Source of the DNA: Desulforapulum sp034007745
GTDB taxonomy: Bacteria; Desulfobacterota; Desulfobacteria; Desulfobacterales; Desulfobacteraceae
Assembly: GCA_034007745.1 (NCBI GenBank)
Contig: JAVEQI010000005.1
Location: 47,949 to 111,948 of the forward strand
Direction of reading: 5' to 3'
Length of the DNA stretch: 64,000 nt
Positions within the stretch are counted from its first letter, which is position 1; each line of letters starts with the position of its first letter. Under the pieces are notes generated by a model. That model saw nothing but the letters and a program-made list of their open reading frames with translations, ran no database searches and was not told the DNA's origin. A program made the position numbers and the translations under genes. Positions 6,722 through 16,266 of this stretch are shown here, one piece after another.

Positions 6722-9469
6722 TTAGATCAATGCCTTTGATCTGATTTTCTGCTTCAGATCATTGATAAAATTCAAGGCGTCAATGGGCGTCATGGTCGAG
6801 ATGTCGGTTTCCTCAAGGGCTTTGATGATATCGTCGTGGTCATTCCTTGCAAAGAGGTCCATCTGCTGCTGTCTGGTCGCTGACCTGTCAGTATTGTTCT
6901 GTCCGGCTGATTCCCTGTCCCTTGTCCTTGTCTTGATTCTGGTCTTTGCCTGCTGATTCATGCCCTTGGGTTGACTCCACGGCTGTTCCTGCTGAGATCC
7001 CTGGGCCTTTTCCGTTGCGGCAAGGATCTGCTTTGCCTTGTTGATTACAGCATCCGGTACACCCGCAAGGCGGGCCACCTGGATTCCATAGCTCTTGTTT
7101 GTGCCTCCCTGGACAAGCCTTCGTAAAAAAATGATGTTGTCGTTGAATTCTTTCACGGCAATGTTGAAGTTCTTGATCCTGGGTTTGAGCTGCTCAAGCT
7201 TTGTCAGCTCATGGTAATGGGTGGCAAAAAGTGTCTTTACCCCCTTACCGTCAAGGTCATGAAGATACTCGGCAACGGCCCAGGCGATGCTCATGCCGTC
7301 AAAGGTCGAGGTCCCCCTGCCGATCTCGTCGAGGATAACAAGGCTGTTTTCCCTGGCGTTGTTTACAATGTTTGCAGTTTCCTCCATTTCAACCATAAAG
7401 GTACTCTGGCCGAGGGAGAGGTTGTCAAGGGCTCCTACCCTGGTGAATATTCTATCGATTATGCAGAGATCGGCTCGGGCTGCAGGCACAAACGAACCCA
7501 TTTGAGCCATGAGGGAGATAAGGGCCACCTGGCGGAGAACGGTTGACTTTCCGGCCATGTTGGGACCGGTGATGATAAGAACCTGGTCGCTTGTATTGTC
7601 AAGACGCAGGGAGTTGGGTATGTAGCGCTCGCCCCTGATCATTTTTTCAACAACTGGATGGCGGCCCTCCTCGATGTCAAGCACCTGATTCTCGTTAAGA
7701 AGGGGTCTTACGTAGTTATTTTCCTCGGCCGCCGTTGCAAGCCCCATCACCACATCAACCCCTGCAAGAAAACCGGCCATCTTGAGTATGGACGGGGTTT
7801 GCCGGGAGATTTGTCCCCTTATATCGCAAAAGAGCTCATATTCCAGGGTTGAGCGTCGATCCTGGGCGTTGAGAACCTTAGACTCCATCTCCTTAAGTTC
7901 ATCAGTGATGAATCGTTCTGCATTGACCAGGGTCTGTTTTCTGATGTAGTGGGCGGGCACCTCACGGGCCTGAATTTTAGAGACCTCGATAAAATAGCCG
8001 AACACCTTGTTGAACTTGATTTTAAGCGAGCTTAATCCTGTGGTTTCCTTTTCCTTTGCGCCGGTCTTTGCGATCCAGGATCGGCCGTCCCTTGCGATCT
8101 CCAGGATCTCGTCAAGCTCGCCGCTGTAACCGTCGCAGATCATGCCTCCATCTGTTACAGCTAAAGGGGCATCCTCCCTGATGGCCCGGTTGATGAGATC
8201 GGCAAGAGAGGAAAGTTCGGTTAATATCTTTTGCCGGTCTTCGATAAAAGAGCCATGGAAAAGGGGTGCTGAAAGATGGTCTAATTTCTTGAACAAAAGG
8301 GGCAGCTTGTAAAGGGAGGTTTTAAGGGCCGTAAGGTCCCTCGGGTTTGCATGGCCCATGGTGATTTTGCTTGCCAGACGTTCAAGGTCATACACATCCT
8401 TCAGATGGTTTCTTATGCTGATGCGAAGACCTGGATTTTCCTTTGCCTGGGCAACGGCATCAAGGCGGTCCTGGATTTTGTCAATACAGATAAGGGGGTA
8501 GCGTATCCACGCTTTGAGCAACCGGCCGCCCATGGCAGTTATGGTTTGGTCAACGACGCTGATGAGGCTCCCCTTTTTGCCGCTGGTCTGGATGTTTTTT
8601 AAAAGCTCCAGGTTTTTACAGGATCGGTCGTCAATGACGAGGTAGGAGTTCAGCTCATACCGTTCAAGGGATAGAACATGGTCTGTCTCCTGGAGCTGGG
8701 TTTCATGGACATAGGCAAGAATGGCCCCGGCAGCCGCAGTGCCCGCCGTTAGATCCTCGCATCCGAAACCCTCAAGACTTCTTGTGCGAAACTTATCCTT
8801 TAACCTGTCCCGGGCCGATTCAAGCTCAAAGTTTTCATTGCTGACAAAGGTTATTTGAATCTGGTCAAAGGCCTGGACCAAAAGCCTGTGGGAGGGGTCC
8901 CCTTTAAACGAGGCGGGCATGAGGATTTCCCTTGTATCGATTTTCAGGGCCTCGTCAATGAGGGTCGAAGGAATTCTGCCATTGGCAGCTTGGATCTCGG
9001 TTGTTCTGAACATGCCGGTTGAGATGTCAAGGCAGGCAAGCCCTGCAAACCCCTGACATACGCACACGGCGGCAAGAAAATTGTTGGATTTTTTATCGAG
9101 GAGCTCCTCGTTCAGAATCATACCGGGGGTGATCACCCTGACCACCTCCCTTCGGACAAGTCCTTTTGCAGATTTGGGATCTTCCACCTGCTCGCATACT
9201 GCAACCTTTAAGCCGTTTTCAATCAGTCTTGCAATGTAGGTGTCTGCTGCCCTGTGGGGAATCCCGCACATGGGAATGGGGTTGTCCTGGTTCTTGTTCC
9301 TTGAGGTGAGCGCGATCTCAAGAATGGGGGAAGCCTTTACTGCATCATCATGGAACATTTCATAAAAATCCCCCATTCGGTAGAAGAGGATTGCATCTTC
9401 ATACCTCTTTTTTATGGAGAGATACTGTTCCATCATGGGAGTTTCTTTTTTAACGGTCATGGTGGGCAA
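6722..9469 (-). CDS. mutS: DNA mismatch repair protein MutS
   Basis: Mismatch-recognition ATPase. The N-terminal mismatch-binding motif is present as YRMGDFYEMF, followed by connector, lever and clamp domains. The ATPase has Walker A GPNMAGKST at about residue 650, EIGRGTSTFDG and LFATHYHEL. At 915 residues it is slightly longer than typical owing to a charged, low-complexity stretch before the final helix-turn-helix (about residues 835-880). The TTG at 9469 gives the longest form; an ATG at 9460 is three codons downstream and about as likely. It is 9 nt after the LapA-like gene. No mutL is seen in the window. Confidence 0.96.
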   Translation of the reverse strand: MPTMTVKKETPMMEQYLSIKKRYEDAILFYRMGDFYEMFHDDAVKASPILEIALTSRNKNQDNPIPMCGIPHRAADTYIARLIENGLKVAVCEQVEDPKSAKGLVRREVVRVITPGMILNEELLDKKSNNFLAAVCVCQGFAGLACLDISTGMFRTTEIQAANGRIPSTLIDEALKIDTREILMPASFKGDPSHRLLVQAFDQIQITFVSNENFELESARDRLKDKFRTRSLEGFGCEDLTAGTAAAGAILAYVHETQLQETDHVLSLERYELNSYLVIDDRSCKNLELLKNIQTSGKKGSLISVVDQTITAMGGRLLKAWIRYPLICIDKIQDRLDAVAQAKENPGLRISIRNHLKDVYDLERLASKITMGHANPRDLTALKTSLYKLPLLFKKLDHLSAPLFHGSFIEDRQKILTELSSLADLINRAIREDAPLAVTDGGMICDGYSGELDEILEIARDGRSWIAKTGAKEKETTGLSSLKIKFNKVFGYFIEVSKIQAREVPAHYIRKQTLVNAERFITDELKEMESKVLNAQDRRSTLEYELFCDIRGQISRQTPSILKMAGFLAGVDVVMGLATAAEENNYVRPLLNENQVLDIEEGRHPVVEKMIRGERYIPNSLRLDNTSDQVLIITGPNMAGKSTVLRQVALISLMAQMGSFVPAARADLCIIDRIFTRVGALDNLSLGQSTFMVEMEETANIVNNARENSLVILDEIGRGTSTFDGMSIAWAVAEYLHDLDGKGVKTLFATHYHELTKLEQLKPRIKNFNIAVKEFNDNIIFLRRLVQGGTNKSYGIQVARLAGVPDAVINKAKQILAATEKAQGSQQEQPWSQPKGMNQQAKTRIKTRTRDRESAGQNNTDRSATRQQQMDLFARNDHDDIIKALEETDISTMTPIDALNFINDLKQKIRSKALI

Positions 9470-9478
9470 CGCCTGGGA

Positions 9479-9895
9479 TTATGCTCGCTCCTCTTTTTCA
9501 ATCACAATGGCCCCATCCGCTTCTCCATCCAGATCCTTTTCCAGCTCAACTGTCCCTTGCCGGTTGTAGGGGTCATTCCTGAATTTCTCAAGGTCCTTTT
9601 TCAGTACGGCAATCTTGTCAAGATGGGAATCAATGGTGGCGTTAAGCGCCTTTATGGTTCGGTTCGATCGTAGTTTTAAAGATAAGCCGTAAAATCCTGC
9701 CACAAGAATACCTATCACAAAAAAGATTGCGTAATAAAAAATATTCTGAATACCGGGGGTTGTCCAATGCCAGGTATCAACCCCGAGATTCAGAGACAAG
9801 GTCTGCATGGCAAAGAAATATTCTCGGTTCTGGTAGATGATGAGCCCGGCAAATACCAGTATGATGAATCCCAAAAAAAGCTTGATCTTTTTCAT
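9479..9895 (-). CDS. LapA-domain (DUF1049-like) small membrane protein
   Basis: A 138-residue protein with two hydrophobic helices (about residues 4-22 and 50-72) and a cytoplasmic coiled-coil-like tail (about 78-115) ending in a very acidic stretch. This layout matches LapA/DUF1049 proteins, which in some bacteria assist envelope or lipopolysaccharide assembly. The ATG has a GGAG site upstream. It lies directly upstream of mutS in the same run. Function here is inferred only from the fold-like layout. Confidence 0.65.
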   Translation of the reverse strand: MKKIKLFLGFIILVFAGLIIYQNREYFFAMQTLSLNLGVDTWHWTTPGIQNIFYYAIFFVIGILVAGFYGLSLKLRSNRTIKALNATIDSHLDKIAVLKKDLEKFRNDPYNRQGTVELEKDLDGEADGAIVIEKEERA

Positions 9896-9994
9896 TAGCA
9901 GTCTCCATTCTATTCATTGTCAGATTTTCAGGTTAAAATGCACTGGGATCATAGATCAGTTTTCTATTTTTTTCAATTAATCTTTTTATTCATA

Positions 9995-10555
9995 TTACCC
10001 CATGGGGTTGAAAAGTTTCACCACCCCGGGATCAGGTTCACCCATGATCTGCCAGTCAATCTTTTTGTCCTGTATCAGGGTTGCTATTTCCATGAGGGAA
10101 ATGTGGAGGTGGCAGTGTATCCCTGATTTTTTAGCTGTGGTGTCGGCAATCCTGCCTATAATTTCATTTTGTTCAACATCTTTCCCGGGAACAATGGATT
10201 CTGATACCTTGAGGTGGGAGTACACTGAGACCCCCCTTGAAATGGAGTTTGAACAATGTTGGATAATTACCGATTGACCGAGGAAGTCGTCACAGACGTT
10301 AATGATCCTCCCTCCTGCCATGGCTGGAATCCGGGTGGTTGTTTCAAGCCATTCAAGTTTACCCGATCGATTCATAAAAACACCTATATCAAGGCCCTCG
10401 TGCTTTGCTTGGCGAGTGCCAAAATCAGCCCACCACTTTTTCCGGCTCAAAAAAAGCATGCCCTGGTGGAAGACCCACCGGCCGGAATGGGCGACGGGAA
10501 GGGTGTTGATCCGTGCAATGGCGTCAAGGTAGGCTGTAATCGGTGGTAACTTCAA
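9995..10555 (-). CDS. M23-family peptidase-like protein without signal peptide
   Basis: A 186-residue protein with the LytM/M23 ligand pattern: HEGLDIGVF (H and D, about residues 72-76) and HCHLHIS (HxH, about residues 147-151), inside a beta-rich region with GQSVIIQH and YSHL. These are the zinc ligands of M23 endopeptidases. No signal peptide or membrane helix is visible, which is unusual for an enzyme acting on peptidoglycan. The start is a TTG 2 nt after the CooT-like stop, so the genes are coupled. Confidence 0.7.
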   Translation of the reverse strand: MKLPPITAYLDAIARINTLPVAHSGRWVFHQGMLFLSRKKWWADFGTRQAKHEGLDIGVFMNRSGKLEWLETTTRIPAMAGGRIINVCDDFLGQSVIIQHCSNSISRGVSVYSHLKVSESIVPGKDVEQNEIIGRIADTTAKKSGIHCHLHISLMEIATLIQDKKIDWQIMGEPDPGVVKLFNPMG

Positions 10556-10557
10556 TT

Positions 10558-10752
10558 TTATTCGTGTGCCCTTAAAACAATTTTATGGGCCATGAGGTTA
10601 ATGTCCTCTATGGTTCCCGCAACCTCCTGGTTTTCCCCCAAAAGACCCCTTAAAAGAAACCGGTTTTCACCGCAGGGGGTTATTGCCGCAACATTTTCCA
10701 TCACAAGGGTCTCTGCCCCGTCGGTTTTGAGATATACACTTGATTCACACAT
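10558..10752 (-). CDS. CooT-like small protein
   Basis: A 64-residue protein that begins MCESSVYLKTDG and contains NVAAITPCGENRFLLRG and IEDINLMAHKIVL, matching the CooT family (also labelled predicted RNA-binding protein). In CooT the cysteine after the initiator methionine binds nickel; that Cys2 is conserved here. The ATG follows AAAGGAG. It lies between the UPF0280 gene and the M23-like gene. In this genome it could serve nickel enzymes such as CO dehydrogenase, but no such gene is in the window. Confidence 0.72.
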   Translation of the reverse strand: MCESSVYLKTDGAETLVMENVAAITPCGENRFLLRGLLGENQEVAGTIEDINLMAHKIVLRAHE

Positions 10753-10805
10753 AGTCTTCTCCTTTTATTCAGATTTACCAGGAAATTAAATCTATCAGAG
10801 GCCGG

Positions 10806-10858
10806 TTGTCCGTGTCAAACTCAATAACTGTTCTTCAACAGTTATTAAAGACGGACAA
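10806..10858. repeat. Nested inverted repeat at the UPF0280 gene end
   Basis: Inner perfect 10-bp stem AATAACTGTT / AACAGTTATT with a CTTC loop, and an outer 8-bp stem TTGTCCGT / ACGGACAA. It overlaps the UPF0280 stop codon. There is no T-run, so it is more like an RNA-processing or stability hairpin than a simple terminator. Confidence 0.55.
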
Positions 10859-11567
10859 GTTCAACCTCTCCCCAGGCCCCAAGGGTTTTTCCCTTGATAA
10901 CGATGATACCTGAGACACCGGGAATTTCAACTCCCCGGTCAATTGCCCGTTGAACGTCGGTTTCGGTTTGAACAATATTTCCAAGGGCAGTTGCCGCCGC
11001 ATCGGCAAGGGAGCAGGAGCTTGAGATCACGGTTACGGCATCTGCACGTCCAAAGCTTTTTGAGTGCCCCAGGGTGCCCGAAGATGTACAAAGGGCGACG
11101 GAAGAGTTCCCTGCCTTGATGCGCACCCCGGTTCCCATGCTCAGGGGCGAATTTCCAGCATAGATGCCAAACACCGCATCAGTGTCGAGCTTCATGAAAA
11201 TATCCCCTCCGTTTTCGACTATAACTTCAGAAGAGGCGGTAAGGAGTGCCTTGCCGGTAAACTCGGCAACGGCCCCTGCAACCGCAGCCATGGGGCCTAC
11301 ATTGCAAAGGGCTGCCGCCCTTATCATCTCCATTACGATGGGTGGTGCGGGAAACTTTTCCCTTAAAGGGACAAAAGAGGTTAAAAACCGGGGATCAACG
11401 GCAAGGTAGGATTCGATCATCTCCCTTGCATGGAGAGCTGCCCGGACAGCCTGTTCTGCAAGATTTGACCGGGCCTGGATGTAAAGATCTGTCTCCTTTA
11501 CCGTTGCCTTGAACGAAACAAGACCCTGCCTTTTTGACTGGGTGCGATAGGTCCGGTTCTGGAACAT
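10845..11567 (-). CDS. UPF0280 family protein (ApbE-related fold)
   Basis: A 240-residue protein matching the UPF0280 family, distant relatives of the ApbE flavin transferase. It begins YRTQSKRQGLVSFKATVKETDL and contains MAAVAGAVAEF, VENGGDIFMK and an SSGTLGHSKSFGRADAV segment like the ApbE cofactor region. It starts 3 nt after the dNTPase stop. Many sulfate reducers and methanogens carry it, but its biochemical role is not known to me. The stop codon lies in a nested hairpin. Confidence 0.8.
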   Translation of the reverse strand: MFQNRTYRTQSKRQGLVSFKATVKETDLYIQARSNLAEQAVRAALHAREMIESYLAVDPRFLTSFVPLREKFPAPPIVMEMIRAAALCNVGPMAAVAGAVAEFTGKALLTASSEVIVENGGDIFMKLDTDAVFGIYAGNSPLSMGTGVRIKAGNSSVALCTSSGTLGHSKSFGRADAVTVISSSCSLADAAATALGNIVQTETDVQRAIDRGVEIPGVSGIIVIKGKTLGAWGEVELVRL

Positions 11568-11570
11568 GGG

Positions 11571-12737
11571 TTATTTCTCGATATAGTGGGGCCGCATTGA
11601 TTCGGGGGCCTGGCGGATGAAAAAAGAATCGGTCATTCCGGCAATGAAGTCCCTTACAATTTCGCCATGGGAATGATTCAACAGGTACTCGTCGGACAGT
11701 CCCTCGTAAAAACTAAAAAGCGGGGCTGACATGGGTTTGCCTGTTTCAAGATCGTTAAGGTAGGTTTCAAAGAGATAACGATAGATCTTTTTGACCGGTT
11801 CAAGGTGCTGTTTGATTTCGGGATTTGTATAAATTCTCGTATAGTTGAACGCCTTCAACTGCCTCAGGGCCTCGGACACATCCTGGGTGAAGGTTAGAAA
11901 TGGCTGTCCATGGCTGTTGGAAATAAGGTTGGTAGTAAGGTTGTACACAATGGTGCCGTTGGTAGTTCCAAGCAGCCTTTGAGAAATTTGCGGCAGATCC
12001 GATCTTTTGATCAGGCTGAGACGCAGGGCATCTTCCATATCCCTGCCCACATAGGCAATTGTGTCGGCTATTCTTACGACGCATCCCTCAAGGGTCATTG
12101 GTATGGGATCTGGATTTTTCTGGGTCTTCATCTCTTTCAGAGATCGGTCAAACTCAGAAAAATCCTTTGCACGTTCGGGCTTCAGCTCAGTCAAGTGAAC
12201 TTCACCGTTGTGGCATAGAATAGCATCAAGGGTCTGAAGGGTTAAATTCCAGCCTTTTGTGCTGCGCTCAAGCTGCTCAAGAAACTGGATGCTCTGGAGG
12301 TTGTGGTGAAAGAAACCTGCCCCGTTTTCAAAGCACAATTCCGAGAGGATGCGTTCTCCGTCATGGCCAAAGGGTGGGTGGCCAAGGTCGTGGCCAAGGC
12401 TTGCCGCCTCGATGAGGTCTTCGTTGAGGCCGAGGAATCGGCCGATGGTACGTGCTATTCTTGACACCAGCTGGACATGGAGGACCCTGTGGGTAATATG
12501 ATCGTTCCGGATAAGGGAAAAGACCTGGGTCTTGTCATTATAACGGGTGTAGGCAAGGGAATTGAGTATGCGATCGGCATCAAGGCTGAACGCCTGGCGA
12601 TAACAGTTCCTTCCCTGCATTTCGGATGATCTTCGCAGACCATCCTGGCTGAACGAAGCCAGGGGGGATAAAAATTTCCTTTCTCGCTGATCAAGGAGAT
12701 CCTTCATCCACCCCAGGTTTATGTGTGTATTTTTCAA
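11571..12737 (-). CDS. dgt: HD-domain deoxyguanosinetriphosphate triphosphohydrolase-like protein
   Basis: Predicted dNTP triphosphohydrolase (388 residues) that removes triphosphate from dNTPs. The HD metal site is clear: HRVLH, then LGHDLGHPPFGHDGE at about residues 113-127, and later a conserved D in VVRIADTIAYVGRD. The N-terminal ERKFLSPLASFSQDGLRRS matches dgt-like proteins. The start is probably TTG at 12737, 9 nt after the Mrp stop; an ATG ten codons downstream is possible. A role in DNA maintenance fits the mutS-containing run. Confidence 0.88.
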   Translation of the reverse strand: MKNTHINLGWMKDLLDQRERKFLSPLASFSQDGLRRSSEMQGRNCYRQAFSLDADRILNSLAYTRYNDKTQVFSLIRNDHITHRVLHVQLVSRIARTIGRFLGLNEDLIEAASLGHDLGHPPFGHDGERILSELCFENGAGFFHHNLQSIQFLEQLERSTKGWNLTLQTLDAILCHNGEVHLTELKPERAKDFSEFDRSLKEMKTQKNPDPIPMTLEGCVVRIADTIAYVGRDMEDALRLSLIKRSDLPQISQRLLGTTNGTIVYNLTTNLISNSHGQPFLTFTQDVSEALRQLKAFNYTRIYTNPEIKQHLEPVKKIYRYLFETYLNDLETGKPMSAPLFSFYEGLSDEYLLNHSHGEIVRDFIAGMTDSFFIRQAPESMRPHYIEK

Positions 12738-12746
12738 TCAGTCCCG

Positions 12747-13610
12747 CTAAAGCTGTTTTAAGATGTTTTCAACAACTGTTTGAAATGCCTTTGAAAACTC
12801 GCTTTCTTCATCTTCCATGACAATGGGCATTCCTTGATCCCCTGATTTGACAACCCCAAGGTCAAAGGGGATGGAACCGAGAAAATTCATGCCTTCCTGG
12901 TCTGCAGTTGCCTTGCCGCCGCCGCTCTTGAAAAGCTCAATGCCCTTGTCGCAGTGGGGACATTTAAACGGCCCCATATTTTCCACGATACCAAGCATTT
13001 CCATCTTTACCGTTCGGCAAAAGGAAATTGACTTTCTCACGTCTGCAAGGGCGACCTCCTGGGGGGTAGTTATAACAACTGCCTTGGCGTCCTTGATTGT
13101 TTGAATCACGGTTAGGGGTTCGTCACCCGTGCCTGGAGGGGCGTCGATGATGAGGAAATCAAGATCTCCCCATTCCACGGAACCAACAAATTGTTTGATC
13201 ATTCCGGTTTTTGCAGGACCTCTCCAGATTATGGCCTGGTTTTTATCCTGCATCAATGCCTGGATTGACACAATTTTCAGATTCTCACCGACCATTTTGG
13301 GCATCAGAAGCTTATTCTGGGAAATATCTAAAAGTTCTGTCATTCCAAACATCTGTGCTATGGACGGGCCGTGAAGATCCACATCCATGAGACCTGTTTT
13401 AAATCCTTTTTTGGCAAGGCTTGCCGCAAGGTTGGCAGAAACGCTGCTCTTGCCTACGCCGCCTTTTCCGCTCAGGACAAAGATTTTGTTCTTTATCTTT
13501 GAAAGGGAAGTTTTGATCATTTCTTCCTGAAGATCTTCCTGGGATTTCTGTTTGTTCTGGGAAGGGCAGCCTCCGCCTTTCTTAGCCTTGTCCATATTCT
13601 CGTAAAGCAT
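12747..13610 (-). CDS. Mrp/NBP35-type Fe-S cluster carrier ATPase
   Basis: P-loop ATPase (287 residues) of the Mrp/ApbC/NBP35 family that binds and transfers [4Fe-4S] clusters to apoproteins. A deviant Walker A GKGGVGKSS is at about residue 50. MDVDLHGPSI and IDAPPGTGDEP follow, and a CPHC pair near residue 220 serves as cluster ligand. A GGGCPS cysteine lies near the N-terminus, before the ATPase domain. The ATG has a GGAGAGG site upstream. Confidence 0.9.
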   Translation of the reverse strand: MLYENMDKAKKGGGCPSQNKQKSQEDLQEEMIKTSLSKIKNKIFVLSGKGGVGKSSVSANLAASLAKKGFKTGLMDVDLHGPSIAQMFGMTELLDISQNKLLMPKMVGENLKIVSIQALMQDKNQAIIWRGPAKTGMIKQFVGSVEWGDLDFLIIDAPPGTGDEPLTVIQTIKDAKAVVITTPQEVALADVRKSISFCRTVKMEMLGIVENMGPFKCPHCDKGIELFKSGGGKATADQEGMNFLGSIPFDLGVVKSGDQGMPIVMEDEESEFSKAFQTVVENILKQL

Positions 13611-13666
13611 GTTTTATTACCTCTCCGGTAAATTAGGGGTTATTAACAATAACTCATTTATAATTA

Positions 13667-14440
13667 TCATTGTTCAGTTTCTGTCAAGACAAATATTGAC
13701 GCATTTACAGGAAGGTCCGGGTAGAAACTTATGATCTTGAGAGTCATTGTTCTTCCCGAAGAGTCCTGGACAAAGGTTGTCCCTGGAATCAGATAAGGAC
13801 CTTGGGGTTTAAGGTCAGAGCGACTGACCTGGTAGGAGGACTTACCGTTCCTTGCCACAGGCTCAAACTGAACAATTTGCCCATCATTGTCAAACAGGAT
13901 CCTTGCCAAGGTCCCCCGCCATTTTCGTGACAGTAGAAGTGTTGTTGAATCACTCTCTCCGGCGGGTATTATTTCTTCCCGGTCAAAGGGTTCCAGGGGA
14001 AGCCTGCCCGATAAAAGGGTTATGATATCCCTGATGCGGATGGGCAGGGACACCATAGACTTTAAAGAGGGGTTGGGGGCATTGATGGTGTGGCGCCCAT
14101 GGCGACCAGTGTGGGAGACAAACGTAACCTTCTCTCCGTCTGCAAAGATGGTTTCAACGGGGAATCCTGATTCCAGAACGGTGATGCGGATTTTATCAGG
14201 AAGAAGGGCGGCCCAGGCAATTTTAAACTGTTGGCGGGTATTGTTATCGGTAAGGATCATATGGGCAGTACCCTTAACAGTTGCAAGTCCCTGGTTGATT
14301 GAACTTGCCTCCCTTGCAAGGCTTGCAGCCTTGGCGGATATCTCCACTGTTTTCTGGGGTATTAGACCTGCACATCCTGACAAGAAAAAAGAGATCCCTC
14401 CGATCAGAAGGATAAAAATGAGCGGACTATTTTTATTCAT
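13667..14440 (-). CDS. Outer-membrane lipoprotein, LolB/DUF4292-like
   Basis: A 257-residue lipoprotein: a signal peptide with lipobox LSGC (Cys at residue 23), then a beta-rich domain with repeated short strands and hydrophobic turns resembling LolB/LolA-like or DUF4292 proteins. The start overlaps the upstream TPR lipoprotein by 8 nt, so the two are made together. The pairing of a TPR lipoprotein with a LolB-like one suggests work in outer-membrane lipoprotein or lipid handling; this is an inference. Confidence 0.7.
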   Translation of the reverse strand: MNKNSPLIFILLIGGISFFLSGCAGLIPQKTVEISAKAASLAREASSINQGLATVKGTAHMILTDNNTRQQFKIAWAALLPDKIRITVLESGFPVETIFADGEKVTFVSHTGRHGRHTINAPNPSLKSMVSLPIRIRDIITLLSGRLPLEPFDREEIIPAGESDSTTLLLSRKWRGTLARILFDNDGQIVQFEPVARNGKSSYQVSRSDLKPQGPYLIPGTTFVQDSSGRTMTLKIISFYPDLPVNASIFVLTETEQ

Positions 14441-16169
14441 TCAACAGCTGTTCCAGGTCCTGGATTTTGGCATCAAGATCAGAATTTTCGTCGTTTGATT
14501 TTGATCTTGCCTTTTTATAGGTTTCAAGGGCCTCCTTCAGGCGGTCCGACTTTAGATAAGCATCACCAAGATGCTCGGTGATCATAGGGTCGGCATCGGT
14601 AAGGTCAACGGCCCGCTCAAGCATGGAAACTGCCTTTGCAAAAAGACCCTGCCTGTAATAGACCCATCCAAGGCTGTCCGTGATAAAACCATCTTCAGGC
14701 TTAAGGGTCAGGGCCTTTAAAATAAGTGCTTCGGCAATGTCGAGGTTTTCTCCCATATCTGCATAGGTGTACCCAAGGTAGTTAAGGGCGTTTGCATTGT
14801 TCGGGTCAAGTTCAATTACCCTTTGCATGGACTGGATGCACGCAGATTTCTGTCCGATTTTATCCTGGACAACGCCCAGCCTGAATATAAGGTTCACGTT
14901 GTCTGGAGATCTTTCTATCCCCTCGCTTAAAATGGTGATCGCCTTTGCATGGGCATTAATTCCCTCATAAAATGCCGACAAATAGATAACAATATCCAGA
15001 TCATCGGGAAGTTCACGATGTTTGACTTCCAGAAAATCAATGGCTTTGTCTTTAAGCTCGTTTTCATAGTAGGATAGAGCAATGTGGACAATGCTCTTTT
15101 TGTAATATTCAGAGGCGGGATTTACCCTCAGGAAATGATAAATGGATTTTCGGGTCTGCTTCAAGGCTTCGTAGGCTATTCCCGAAAGATACTCGAGTGT
15201 CGACGATTCCTGGGGCGTTCCTTTGAGCATTCCTGTAAAGGCAATAGCAGCCTCTTTAAACCTTTTCTTCCCCAGCAGTTCACTTGAGGCCACCATGATG
15301 ATTCTTTGATCTTCAATGCTCCGTTCCCCGATCCTGGCAAGCATTTCCGAAGCTTTTTTTTCTTGACCATGGGTGTGGTAAAAAAGCGAAAGTTCCAATT
15401 CAGCCATGATGTTGTCATTGTCGATCTCAAGAATTTCCAGGTAGAGTCTGATCGTCTCTGGAATGGTTCTATCGCTGTCCTGGTTCTCGAAAATCGAGAT
15501 CAGTTCAAATCTTGGTTCCAGCAGAGTGGGATTGATCTCTAATGTTTTTAAAAACTCCTTTTCTGCGTATTCTGGATTGTTTTTTATAGAATGAACCCTG
15601 CCCAGGAAAAAATGAGCCGCATAGGAATCGGGAAAATGCTCGGCCATTTTTGAGTATAACCTAAAGGCCTCATCTATGTCATCACCATCCATAAGCATCT
15701 GGCCCAGATAAAGATAGGCGTTCTCCTTGTCAGGGTCGAGTTGAAGTACCTTCTGGTAAATCTCTTTTGCCTCGTCATTATGGTTCAGCATCTGCCTTAG
15801 TTTGCCCTCGATTAAAAGAGAATCAGTATCTTCCGGTTCGAGTTTCACAAGCTGCTGGGCAACCTTCAGGGCTTTACCTGTGTTTTTTTTATGAAGGTAA
15901 AGGGCGATGAGTTCTTTTTTTAAAAACGAGGAGGCTGGGTCCAGGTTAACCGCATTGATCAGTTCGTCAATGGCATAGTCAAAGTCTCCAGCCCTCATAT
16001 GAAGCTCCGAACGAATGTAGTGGAAGTATGGGGACTCTACCCCTTCGTCTCTCTGCAGGGCCTGTTTTTTTTCAGGGACAGCAGTGTCCACCGCCTTAAC
16101 AGGAGTGGGTCTGGGTGTACAGGCCGTAACCGCAAGGATCAGCACAATAAGAAGATACAGGAAGAACAT
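14433..16169 (-). CDS. TPR-repeat lipoprotein
   Basis: Long tetratricopeptide-repeat protein. The ATG at 16169 is preferred because it is followed at once by a lipoprotein signal (MFFLYLLIVLILAVTAC) and has an AGGAAG site; the longer reading from 16310 adds 47 residues without a signal and overlaps rpoH. This gives 578 residues. Some twelve to fourteen TPR-like units follow, for example LYHTHGQEKKASEMLARIG, NALNYLGYTYADMG and ITDSLGWVYYRQG. Probably a periplasm-facing scaffold at the outer membrane, co-expressed with the downstream lipoprotein. Confidence 0.85.
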   Translation of the reverse strand: MFFLYLLIVLILAVTACTPRPTPVKAVDTAVPEKKQALQRDEGVESPYFHYIRSELHMRAGDFDYAIDELINAVNLDPASSFLKKELIALYLHKKNTGKALKVAQQLVKLEPEDTDSLLIEGKLRQMLNHNDEAKEIYQKVLQLDPDKENAYLYLGQMLMDGDDIDEAFRLYSKMAEHFPDSYAAHFFLGRVHSIKNNPEYAEKEFLKTLEINPTLLEPRFELISIFENQDSDRTIPETIRLYLEILEIDNDNIMAELELSLFYHTHGQEKKASEMLARIGERSIEDQRIIMVASSELLGKKRFKEAAIAFTGMLKGTPQESSTLEYLSGIAYEALKQTRKSIYHFLRVNPASEYYKKSIVHIALSYYENELKDKAIDFLEVKHRELPDDLDIVIYLSAFYEGINAHAKAITILSEGIERSPDNVNLIFRLGVVQDKIGQKSACIQSMQRVIELDPNNANALNYLGYTYADMGENLDIAEALILKALTLKPEDGFITDSLGWVYYRQGLFAKAVSMLERAVDLTDADPMITEHLGDAYLKSDRLKEALETYKKARSKSNDENSDLDAKIQDLEQLLNE

Positions 16170-16266
16170 CTGTCTTCCTGGTTTGCCCTGTCCTGGACTT
16201 GTCCGGAAAACAATTCCAGATTCAAGGCCTGATTTTAGTTTGGGCAACAAACCCGAACGTACAGGG

